DNA of 5,050 nucleotides from the NCBI GenBank assembly GCA_013205415.1, contig JABMMY010000359.1, positions 1 through 5,050 of the forward strand, written 5' to 3'. Shown piece after piece: positions 1 through 4,891 of this stretch. The notes under the pieces are model-generated. The model ran no database searches and was not told where the DNA came from. It saw nothing but the letters and a program-made list of their open reading frames with translations. Position numbers and translations under genes: made by a program. The DNA is from Deltaproteobacteria bacterium (GTDB lineage Bacteria; Bdellovibrionota; FAC87; UBA2466). The stretch's first letter is position 1. Each line of letters begins with the position of its first letter.

Positions 1-29
1 AAGGTGTTCGACTCCCTCCACCTCCACCA
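1..29 (+). ncRNA. 3' end of a tmRNA or tRNA (partial, runs off the left edge)
   Basis: The first 29 bases read as the T-arm and acceptor 3' strand of a tRNA-like RNA: T-loop TTCGACT (7-13), an acceptor strand CACCTCC (19-25), discriminator A and an encoded CCA (27-29). A strong terminator follows 15 bases later, as expected for a single RNA gene. The CACCTCC-A-CCA end and the TTCGACTCCC loop are common in tmRNA (ssrA), and tmRNA genes are frequent integration sites, so tmRNA is the favoured guess; a tRNA is not excluded. The T-stem is imperfect, with the T at position 5 looking bulged. The anticodon or tag-peptide part lies outside the window, so identity cannot be settled here. Confidence 0.5.
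17..29 (+). repeat. Direct repeat copy 1 (3' end of the RNA gene)
   Basis: The 13-mer TCCACCTCCACCA forms the acceptor and CCA end of the RNA gene. An identical copy occurs at 93-105, beyond the terminator. Repeats of an RNA gene's 3' end are the usual trace of tyrosine-integrase insertion. The short length and the spacing of only 76 bases make this a suggestion only. Confidence 0.5.
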
Positions 30-44
30 AAAAAGAAGTAGTCG

Positions 45-81
45 AACCCCGATTTAAAAAAAATCGGGGTTTCTTCTTTTT
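45..81. terminator. Rho-independent terminator, probably bidirectional
   Basis: An 11-bp perfect stem pairs 45-55 (AACCCCGATTT) with 61-71 (AAATCGGGGTT) around an A5 loop, and is followed on the plus strand by a T-rich tract (70-81). It ends the RNA gene at the left edge. On the minus strand the same stem is followed by a T-rich stretch (complement of 30-40), so it could also stop transcription coming leftward from the AbiEii fragment. Confidence 0.9.
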
Positions 82-92
82 GGCCTTCCTTG

Positions 93-105
93 TCCACCTC
101 CACCA
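93..105 (+). repeat. Direct repeat copy 2 of the RNA gene 3' end (possible att scar)
   Basis: This is an exact copy of TCCACCTCCACCA from 17-29, but without any T-arm in front of it, so it is not a second RNA gene. It marks the left border of the foreign-looking region that starts with the small ORF and the AbiEii fragment. No integrase gene is visible in the window. Confidence 0.4.
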
Positions 106-138
106 CTCGCTCTTCCGCTCTGTTCCGAGATGTTCCAC

Positions 139-261
139 TTAACCCTCCAATTCCATTGAAATCTGCAGAACTCCGGTCCAGGCAAGGCCGGTCAGCTCCG
201 GGGTAAATGTGAGGTAGATCCGGGGGTAACAAGTGGCTCTACGAAATCCGCGAAACTTCAT
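139..261 (-). CDS. Possible 40-aa ORF overlapping the AbiEii stop (unrecognised)
   Basis: The ATG at 261-259 shares its A with the TAA of the AbiEii fragment (TAATG), an arrangement typical of translational coupling. The 40-residue product starts MKFRGFRRATCYPRIY and ends SMELEG; no known family is recognised. Its codons are visibly GC-richer than those of the AbiEii fragment, so it may be the remnant of a different inserted sequence instead of a partner gene. It has no hydrophobic segment and no independent ribosome binding site. The stretch 106-138 below its stop holds nothing else recognisable. Low confidence that it is expressed. Confidence 0.2.
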   Translation of the reverse strand: MKFRGFRRATCYPRIYLTFTPELTGLAWTGVLQISMELEG

Positions 262-884
262 TAGTTGGCCTCAATCTCGCCGATCAGTTTCACCACTTTT
301 TCAAAAGCAGTTTTAAAACTCATTGCATTTGGAATGGAGTCCACGGCACTGACCCAGCCTCGTTCAAGGCGATCCGTTTTTATTTTTTTTATTTCTGTAT
401 AGAAAGATTTTGGCAATTCAGTAGAGCGAAATTCAAAACTCCGCTTAAGGGCTTCTTTAAGTGTTGATCCATCAACTTTTGGCAAAAATATGGCAAGGTC
501 ATGCACATCTTTGGAGCGAGAATTTTCATTACCGTGTGAAATCAAGGTATGGAGTTTTTTCTCACAGATGGTTTCAATTGGATAAACCAACCAACTGATT
601 TCATCATTGCCAGAAAGTAGCGATGGGGTTTGTTCCTTTTGTGGTCCCGGAGTCACGGGATCACCAATCCCTAAATCAAAATGGACGACCTGTGCTTTTT
701 TAAGATTTTTTAGAACTTCACCAATTCCCGCTCTGTATGAATGGCGGATTCCACCGTACTCGCCTTGGGTAGCGAGGTCGATCTGACTTTCATAGCGGAA
801 CCAAACACCGTCATTCAAATCGGTGAAATCCGCTACCATCGATATTGGGCCGATGTCGAAAGTGGTACCTGTCATTTCCTTCAT
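261..884 (-). pseudogene. AbiEii-type nucleotidyltransferase toxin, N-terminally truncated
   Basis: The 207-residue open frame matches the C-terminal two thirds of AbiEii/AbiGii-family toxins. Landmarks are FDIGPISM (10-17), the EYGGIR segment (42-47), a DLGIGDPVTPG segment (70-80), YPIETICEKKLHTLISHG (101-118) and NSRSKDVHDL (121-130), followed by a helical tail. In full-length members (commonly about 280-300 residues) an N-terminal region carries the nucleotidyltransferase active-site motif; that region is absent here. The TGA in frame at 891-893 blocks extension, and no missing piece is found in the other minus frames up to about 1050. The ATG at 884 has no good Shine-Dalgarno. No AbiEi antitoxin gene is seen. 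The truncation point faces the transposase remnant, so this is most likely a dead toxin fragment cut by an insertion or recombination event. Confidence 0.8.
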
Positions 885-1000
885 ACCAATTCACTTGCAG
901 ACGGCGATCGGAAGGAAATATTCGAGGGCAAATGACCTCCGCTTCCGCTGCCTGCCGACAACGAAGACCACAAAGCTATCAACCACGGCTCCGGCAGGGT

Positions 1001-1166
1001 CGAAGAGGTCATCAAATAGACAACGAACGCCTCTACAGTCGCTTTAGTTTCGCGGGGGCGCCTATCCTCTGGACCATCCTAAAAACGAAATGGGCACCCG
1101 AATACAATGAAAAAAGACCTCACGGATCGCTCGGGGGCATGACTCCGATCGATTTCCTCATAAAAA
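1001..1166 (+). mobile_element. IS3-like transposase C-terminal remnant
   Basis: One plus frame gives GHQIDNERLYSRF (from 1007) and then EYNEKRPHGSLGGMTPIDFL (1100-1159). The block YN..RPH.SLGG.TP..F is the hallmark end of IS3-family OrfB (DDE integrase fold), and the DN pair (1019-1024) sits about where the integrase-core DN would be, with roughly ten codons missing between them. There is no start, no catalytic D-D-E set and no terminal inverted repeat, and the frame runs straight into RhuM sequence without its own stop. It is therefore a decayed fragment. The stretch 885-1000 to its left is GC-rich and probably belongs to the same debris, but I recognise no protein there on either strand. 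Confidence 0.75.
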
Positions 1167-1514
1167 GGTTATCTTACGCAGGAAAAATTAATTGCACTCA
1201 ATCTTATCGTTTCCGCGTATCTTGATTTTGCAGAACTTCAAGCCCAAGGCCGTAAGGCCATGTACATGAAGGATTAGATCGAAAAACTGGACGGCTTTAT
1301 TAGGCTTAGTGAGCGCGACGTGCTCTCTCACGCAGGAAAAGTCTCCCATGAGGCCGCCATAAAAAAAGCTGAACTGGAGTACGACAGGTTTCATGAAAAA
1401 TAGGATATGTTGCTTACATCAGTAGATCGAGATTTTAATAAAGCCATTGGTGAGATAAAGAAAATTACTGGTAAGCAAGTTCCGAAGACCACCAAACCAA
1501 AGAAAAAAATATGA
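1164..1514 (+). pseudogene. RhuM-family protein, C-terminal fragment with two TAG codons
   Basis: The plus frame encodes LIVSAYLDFAELQAQGRK, then MYMKD, a TAG (1275-1277), IEKLDGFIRLSERDVL, SHAGKVSHEAAIKKAELEYD, RFHEK, a TAG (1401-1403) and finally DMLLTSVDRDFNKAIGEIKKI, ending at TGA 1512-1514. This is the characteristic C-terminal part of the RhuM (Virulence_RhuM) family. Family knowledge suggests the first TAG replaced a Trp codon (TGG) in the MYMKDWIEKLD motif; the second probably replaced a Gln codon. Reading frame is otherwise intact, so decay is recent. RhuM proteins are roughly 330 residues; only about 110 codons remain, and the N-terminal part was replaced by the IS3 remnant at about 1164. 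The biochemical role of the family is not established; members are scattered in genomic and pathogenicity islands. Confidence 0.85.
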
Positions 1515-2023
1515 CGATGAAACTTTTATTACTTGGGATTTTAACCGCGCTAGCTACTGGTTTTTTAGGTTCATGCACGCATGTTCAAAGCAATTTGATC
1601 GGGCCTGCTGGCGTAGAGTTAGCCACACCCTGTGAACATGACAAGACGACTTTTAGGTGTGTCAAATACATAAGGAACTATGATGCTGACACTATTACTG
1701 TTGAGATACCTAATATTCACCCATTGCTTGGCGAAAATATTTCTGTTCGTGTGAATGGCATCGATGCGCCAGAGATGAATGGTAAGAACCTTTGTGAGAA
1801 AGAAGCCGCAAGAACGGCTCAAAAACTCATAGAGTCCATCCTCAAGAATGCGGGGCGAATCGATCTCAATAGTGTTGGGCGCGATAAGTATTTTAGGGTC
1901 TTGGCAGACGTGTCTGCCGATGGAAAACTGGTGAAAGAGATTTTGTTGAACAAGGAACTAGCATACGAATATCACGGTGGGACCAAGCCAACGATTGACT
2001 GGTGCCGCTTCACGAAACCTTAG
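1511..2023 (+). CDS. Thermonuclease (SNase-like) lipoprotein
   Basis: This 170-residue protein has a lipoprotein signal peptide: K4, a hydrophobic core 5-19, and lipobox LGSC with Cys22 as the lipidation site. A staphylococcal-nuclease fold follows. Matches to the SNase active site are D58-A-D60-T61 (calcium-binding DGDT), R80 with IDAPE (D85 and E88; SNase Arg35, Asp40 and Glu43), and GRDKYFR with R129 (SNase Arg87). All catalytic positions are therefore present. Known relatives are calcium-dependent nucleases of DNA and RNA; this one is predicted to sit on the periplasmic or outer face of a membrane. Cys41/Cys50 and Cys95/Cys165 could form disulfides. The start ATG 1511 overlaps the rhuM stop as ATGA; ATG 1517 is an alternative, giving MKLLLLG. 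There is only an A-rich stretch and no clear Shine-Dalgarno, so expression may have depended on coupling to the now-broken rhuM frame. Confidence 0.9.
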   Translation: MTMKLLLLGILTALATGFLGSCTHVQSNLIGPAGVELATPCEHDKTTFRCVKYIRNYDADTITVEIPNIHPLLGENISVRVNGIDAPEMNGKNLCEKEAARTAQKLIESILKNAGRIDLNSVGRDKYFRVLADVSADGKLVKEILLNKELAYEYHGGTKPTIDWCRFTKP

Positions 2024-2043
2024 AGTGAATGAGGTGAAGGCAG

Positions 2044-2211
2044 CTAATGGCGAGGAATCAACATCGCTTGTCCCCAGTTAGATGCCTGTGAGTCTTTTAG
2101 CAGATGAAGTTGCGCGACTCGCAGGGTTTTAAGAATTGTCGGGAGTTTTCCCGACGACACTGCCAATACGGCCAGAATTGCTGCAATTTGGATTAAGGAT
2201 TTGAGTCCCAT
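2044..2211 (-). CDS. Small hydrophobic protein, 55 aa, unknown function
   Basis: ATG at 2211-2209 is preceded by a near-perfect Shine-Dalgarno AGGAGG seven bases upstream. The product begins MGLKSLIQIAAILAVLAVSS, a lysine followed by a 14-residue hydrophobic run that could be a signal-anchor or signal peptide, then GKLPTILKTLRVAQLHLLKD and a C-terminus ending MLIPRH. The stop is TAG at 2046-2044. The start lies inside the last 19 bases of the upstream recombinase-domain frame, so the two are probably co-translated. It converges with the SNase gene, with 20 bases between the stops and no clear terminator. No known family is recognised. Strong translation signals, a compact operon position and a sensible membrane-type N-terminus argue that it is real. 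Confidence 0.65.
   Translation of the reverse strand: MGLKSLIQIAAILAVLAVSSGKLPTILKTLRVAQLHLLKDSQASNWGQAMLIPRH
2138..2155. repeat. Perfect 7-bp hairpin inside the 55-aa ORF
   Basis: GTCGGGA (2138-2144) pairs with TCCCGAC (2149-2155) around a four-base loop. There is no T-run on either side, so it is not a standard intrinsic terminator. It falls in codons just after the hydrophobic segment of the small protein and could be an mRNA structure or simply chance. Confidence 0.45.
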
Positions 2212-2708
2212 GATATTTCCTCCTCATGACGTTTAAGAATTCTTGCAATAATACTTTTACCCCACCGCTTACCCATGCGGGTCGGGGTCTGTTGATTGTT
2301 CAAAATTGTGGCGATGGCAGAACAGCTTTTGCCCGAACGCCACAGCTTTTGAATCTGAAGGACGGTCTTGTACTCCTTCGGATCCTTAACGAGCTTTCCT
2401 TCAAGGTAGGCGAACCCGTATGGAATGGTTCCGGGGCCCATTACTTTTGGATCTTTGGATTTGGGTTTACGGCGGCTGCGATAGTTTCGCAGTGTCAGCC
2501 CCCGCGAATTAAGTGTCTTACGGATCGATGTCTTAGCGAAGCCTGTTTGGCGTTCTATCTCTCGTAAAGACTGCCCTTGGATATAAAGTGGGGCACAAAC
2601 CTCGAAAATGCGGTCTTTCGTGTTTGGAAAAAATCTTATAATATCATGGGGGTTAAGTGGCCTTTTGACCGGTGCGTCTGTTGTTGGCCCGAGGCCATTG
2701 ATTAATCT
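2193..2708 (-). CDS. Recombinase-domain DNA-binding protein without catalytic domain (start unclear, maybe frameshifted)
   Basis: The minus frame is open from 2708 to the TAA at 2195-2193 (171 residues). It contains a conserved-looking N-terminal stretch (INGLGPTTDAPVKRP, PHDIIRFFP), a resolvase-type helix-turn-helix (residues about 44-66, GQSLREIERQTGFAKTSIRK), and a Recombinase-type domain (Pfam PF07508-like; about 91-160: GTIPYGFAYLEGKLV, DPKE, CSAIATILN, PTRMGKRWG). The serine-recombinase catalytic domain is absent, so it should bind DNA but not cut it. No ATG, GTG or TTG precedes codon 90 (ATG 2441), which lies past the HTH and has no Shine-Dalgarno. An ATG at 2730 is one frame away; a one-base change near 2709-2715 would join them. 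It is either a frameshifted gene, one with a non-standard start, or a fragment. It is followed by the overlapping 55-aa ORF. Confidence 0.7.
   Translation of the reverse strand, partial: RLINGLGPTTDAPVKRPLNPHDIIRFFPNTKDRIFEVCAPLYIQGQSLREIERQTGFAKTSIRKTLNSRGLTLRNYRSRRKPKSKDPKVMGPGTIPYGFAYLEGKLVKDPKEYKTVLQIQKLWRSGKSCSAIATILNNQQTPTRMGKRWGKSIIARILKRHEEEISWDSNP
2219..2224 (-). promoter_or_regulatory. Strong Shine-Dalgarno for the 55-aa small protein
   Basis: The minus-strand sequence is AGGAGG, with a seven-base spacer to the ATG at 2211. It lies within the codons for the Glu-Glu-Glu run at the end of the recombinase-domain protein. It is the strongest ribosome binding site of any gene in the window and is the main support for the small ORF. 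Confidence 0.8.
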
Positions 2709-2761
2709 TTAAATTAAACCATTTCCGCATTACTAAAGTTACCTGAAAAGAAAGTGGGCAC

Positions 2762-4066
2762 CTATTTGGGGGGCCAAATTCCTTTGTTTTTGAGCTCAGT
2801 CATGAGCAAAACTGTCGGGGACGAGTTTGTTTTGTTATCCTCTAAGCTGAACTTTTTACCATCCCATGTTTCAACCGAGGGTCTCGGTTTACTTCTAATT
2901 CTAATCCAGCTTTCATCTTTTCTCTGGAAAGCTACCGTTTCTGACTCTTTGGGAAAGGGGGCGATTGAATCCATTGTTGTCAGAGATATTCCAAGGCTCA
3001 ATATGTTTTGGTTAAATTCTTGAGCCGCAATAGATAAATCTTGTGCAGCTTTTTTCTGCTCTGGAGTTTTCGCCTGTCCTTCAAGGGTAGAAACTTGCGC
3101 TTTAATTAAGGGAATATTTCCCTTTGCCGGTTCCGAAGTTGAGGCCTCGATCAGTTTAATTCCCCAAGGCATGACCCCCGAATTTTGGACCATGAGTTTC
3201 GCTGGGGCACTGGAAGAGGTCAGAGTGGCTCTATCAATGAGATTTAGAGCATTTCCAATTGGATTGGTCGTTCCACCGTATTCCTTCTTCCTCAGCCCCA
3301 TCACTTCAGCGAATTTTTCATAATTTTCTGGCCACCAAGCTTTTTGTATCTGCCCAATCTCCTCTTCTGTGAGAGTAGGATATTTGGCCTTTAGGTCGCC
3401 CGTGATATCGACTCCATTGTGAAGTCTGATCGTTTCCATAATCTGTTCCGAATACCTTTGAACCTGAGTCTTTCCTTCAGCGGAGGTGACATCTAAACCT
3501 TGGCTCTTCAGTTGCTCTTTAACAACTCTAGGAATTCCAGCAATGCTATGGAGTTCATGAGAAAGGATAAAATCTCTTAGAAAGGGTGCTAAGGCCTTTT
3601 CAGTGCCTTCCGATTTTTCTTTGATGTAATCAGAAATAGCCTTATCTAAAAATCCTTTTCCAATATCATGTGCAGCCATAGCAAGTTTTAGAGAAGGAAT
3701 GTCAATTCCGTAAGCTTTAAATTTTTCTTCATGCGCTTTAATAAAATCGAAGTGGTCCTTCATGTGACCCACATTAACTTTGGCTGCTGGACTAGCCCCA
3801 GGGGTATCGGCTGCATCTTGATAGTCTTTAATGAATGCTTCGGTCAGTTGATCAATGTCTGCTCTTGGAATATCCAGTTTTCGCCCCTCATCTAGTAGTT
3901 CAGCTCCGGTTCCTTTGCGGCTAATTCTTTCGGCAGCCTTGAAACGAAGTTCACAAGCTTTAGCCGACCCACCCGCGCATTCCATCAGAACTCGACACTC
4001 CACACTTCCCGCTATTGCTATCGAATGGATTAAAAAAGTGACTAATATAAGATTGCTATTTTTCAT
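2762..4066 (-). CDS. Exported HD-domain phosphohydrolase-like protein
   Basis: This is a 434-residue protein. ATG 4066 is chosen because GAGGA lies four bases upstream and because it opens with a signal peptide: K2, a hydrophobic core about 5-19, and a likely cut near AIAG (17-20). The HD domain spans about 96-285. Candidate metal ligands are H101, H133-D134 in AAHDIGKG, H170 and H173 in SHELHSIAG, H216 in LHNG, and D278 in LIDRATLTS. This full set suggests an active metal-dependent phosphohydrolase, substrate unknown. Residues 300-434 are variable and rich in Ser, Lys and Glu, ending GIWPPK. HD phosphohydrolases normally act on nucleotides or cyclic nucleotides in the cytoplasm, so periplasmic export is unusual. 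Cys24, Cys30 and Cys38 cluster just after the signal. It lies in the same orientation as the recombinase-like frame, with about 30-50 bases between. Confidence 0.85.
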   Translation of the reverse strand: MKNSNLILVTFLIHSIAIAGSVECRVLMECAGGSAKACELRFKAAERISRKGTGAELLDEGRKLDIPRADIDQLTEAFIKDYQDAADTPGASPAAKVNVGHMKDHFDFIKAHEEKFKAYGIDIPSLKLAMAAHDIGKGFLDKAISDYIKEKSEGTEKALAPFLRDFILSHELHSIAGIPRVVKEQLKSQGLDVTSAEGKTQVQRYSEQIMETIRLHNGVDITGDLKAKYPTLTEEEIGQIQKAWWPENYEKFAEVMGLRKKEYGGTTNPIGNALNLIDRATLTSSSAPAKLMVQNSGVMPWGIKLIEASTSEPAKGNIPLIKAQVSTLEGQAKTPEQKKAAQDLSIAAQEFNQNILSLGISLTTMDSIAPFPKESETVAFQRKDESWIRIRSKPRPSVETWDGKKFSLEDNKTNSSPTVLLMTELKNKGIWPPK

Positions 4067-4070
4067 CGAT

Positions 4071-4075
4071 TCCTC
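4071..4075 (-). promoter_or_regulatory. Shine-Dalgarno that fixes the HD protein start
   Basis: GAGGA on the minus strand lies four bases before ATG 4066. Together with the signal peptide that begins exactly there, it argues against the longer in-frame start at TTG 4252, which would bury the hydrophobic segment 67 or more residues into the protein. Confidence 0.65.
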
Positions 4076-4138
4076 GTTGTGCAGCAAAGCTATTCCTTGC
4101 GCATTGAGTTCAAGATCGAGATAAAGAAATTCACTCGG

Positions 4139-4165
4139 ATTATAATAGACCTCTTTGAATCTCAA
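4139..4165 (-). promoter_or_regulatory. Promoter candidate for the HD protein
   Basis: A perfect -10 TATAAT (complement of 4139-4144) has a TTGAGA -35-like hexamer (4160-4165) with a short 15-base spacer. Transcription would start near 4132, giving an untranslated leader of about 66 bases before ATG 4066. The short spacer is the weak point; the -10 box is the strong one. Confidence 0.5.
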
Positions 4166-4302
4166 TTCAATATTGTGGGATAACTCATCGCCCAAACACA
4201 AAGGTTCCTTTGCCCAATGAAAAGGATAAGCCCTATAACACACCATTCCCAATGGAACGGAAGATTATTGCTACCTGCTCCTACGTCGTCAACCGACCTC
4301 AT
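4162..4302 (-). CDS. Possible 46-aa membrane peptide ORF (unrecognised)
   Basis: ATG 4302 lies four bases after the cytochrome c stop (TGA 4309-4307). The product begins MRSVDDVGAGSNNLPFHW and has a hydrophobic stretch WCVIGLILFIG (20-30) that could span or touch a membrane; it stops at TGA 4164-4162. No family is recognised and there is no good Shine-Dalgarno. A second open frame, in phase with the HD protein, covers most of the same DNA (4067-4252), so only one of the two can be meaningful, and neither may be. Position right behind a cytochrome domain is the main argument for it. Confidence 0.2.
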   Translation of the reverse strand: MRSVDDVGAGSNNLPFHWEWCVIGLILFIGQRNLCVWAMSYPTILN

Positions 4303-4306
4303 TCCA

Positions 4307-4636
4307 TCACCGAAGTAAATACTCCCTAATATCTCCCGCCTGCTCTCGATTTAAACTGTCTTCAAAAGCTGGCATCGAACGGATCCCCTTAAGAACCACT
4401 TCATAAAAATAGTTTTCAGGAATATGTCGTCCCCTAAGAGTAGGCCCGATCTTTCCTTCAGCCTTTTCTCCGTGGCAGCTGGCACAGTGAGTGGCAAAAA
4501 GTTTTTCCCCATTGGAAGAATCTCCTCTTCCTCTGCCTCGAGTTTCGTGAATTTCACTCTCTTTGTTGTAGTCAATGATTTCGATCTGCTTAGGTTGTGG
4601 CCCCCTTTTTAAGAAATATTCGATGTTTTTTTTGTT
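4307..4636 (-). pseudogene. Cytochrome c domain, lacks start and signal peptide (probably broken)
   Basis: The minus frame, open from 4636 to TGA 4309-4307, encodes 109 residues. Residues 42-109 form a class I cytochrome c domain: NGEKLFATHCASCHGEKAEG with heme-binding C51-A-S-C54-H55, GPTLRG (64-69), and the axial-ligand candidate Met88 in SMPAF, followed by the C-terminal helix DIREYLLR. Such domains act in periplasmic electron transfer and need Sec export. No ATG, GTG or TTG exists in frame before the heme motif, and no signal peptide is present. An ATG at 4655 in another frame would join it if the A8 tract (complement of 4626-4633) had one base fewer, but the result still lacks an export signal. 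It is best read as the C-terminal domain of a larger, damaged gene; a sequencing error in the homopolymer is the alternative. Confidence 0.75.
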
Positions 4637-4652
4637 TTATCGCGTCTGGCAA

Positions 4653-4681
4653 CATTTACCTACTGGTTCGCGTTGTGTCAA
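4653..4681 (-). promoter_or_regulatory. Weak promoter candidate upstream of the cytochrome c frame
   Basis: A perfect -35 TTGACA (complement of 4676-4681) is followed 17 bases later by a poor -10, TAAATG (4653-4658; three of six matches). It points toward the cytochrome domain. The only nearby ATG (4655) lies inside the -10, so that ATG could not be the start of a transcript from here. May be chance. Confidence 0.3.
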
Positions 4682-4773
4682 GTTTTGTCGTGCCAAAAAA
4701 GGTTTGTTTGGGCAACGTAAAACGAATGATTTGTTGCACCTCGGTAGTCGGTACCCCTTGAGCACATATGCCA

Positions 4774-4839
4774 AAAAAATCAACAATAAATAATTTTCAT
4801 TTTGGGTCACTGGTAAAAATTATTTATTGTTGGTTTTTT
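4774..4839. repeat. Long AT-rich inverted repeat (24-bp stem, 18-base loop)
   Basis: The arms 4774-4797 and 4816-4839 pair over 24 positions. Seventeen consecutive perfect pairs (4781-4797 with 4816-4832) are extended by one T-G wobble and six A-T pairs. The left arm opens with an A-run and the right arm closes with a T6 run (4834-4839), so the RNA from either strand looks like a terminator that is almost free of G and C. It could be a bidirectional terminator, a MITE-like element, or a cruciform or protein-binding site. No coding gene crosses it. Confidence 0.8.
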
Positions 4840-4891
4840 CCATGAACATGTCAATGGGTCATACGTGCGAATCTAATTTTTAAAAAATATC

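Noticed and set aside
741..1047. Plus-strand ORFs across 741-1047
   Set aside because: They are antisense to the well-supported AbiEii frame for most of their length and show no recognisable protein, apart from the transposase tail treated separately.
1188..1394. 68-residue minus ORF
   Set aside because: Antisense of the RhuM fragment, which has clear family similarity on the plus strand.
2138..2155. Hairpin as an intrinsic terminator for the SNase gene
   Set aside because: No T-run follows on either strand, and it lies more than 100 bases past the SNase stop inside another ORF.
2226..2567. 113-residue plus-strand ORF
   Set aside because: Antisense shadow of the recombinase-domain protein, whose family motifs are clear on the minus strand.
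2707..2713. T TTA AAG heptamer as a programmed -1 frameshift site for the recombinase-like gene
   Set aside because: A -1 slip there gives GAT followed directly by TAA. The frame needed is +1, so the heptamer does not explain the gene.
2754..3023. Plus-strand ORF over the HD gene's 3' end
   Set aside because: Shadow of the HD protein C-terminus; no independent signals. The same holds for the plus-strand ORF at 3855-4124.
4067..4252. Longer HD protein starting at TTG 4252 (496 residues)
   Set aside because: It would place the signal peptide in the interior. ATG 4066 has a Shine-Dalgarno and a TATAAT box lies inside the extension.
4351..4575. 74-residue minus ORF
   Set aside because: Wrong frame of the cytochrome c domain; the neighbouring frame carries the CASCH heme site and axial Met.
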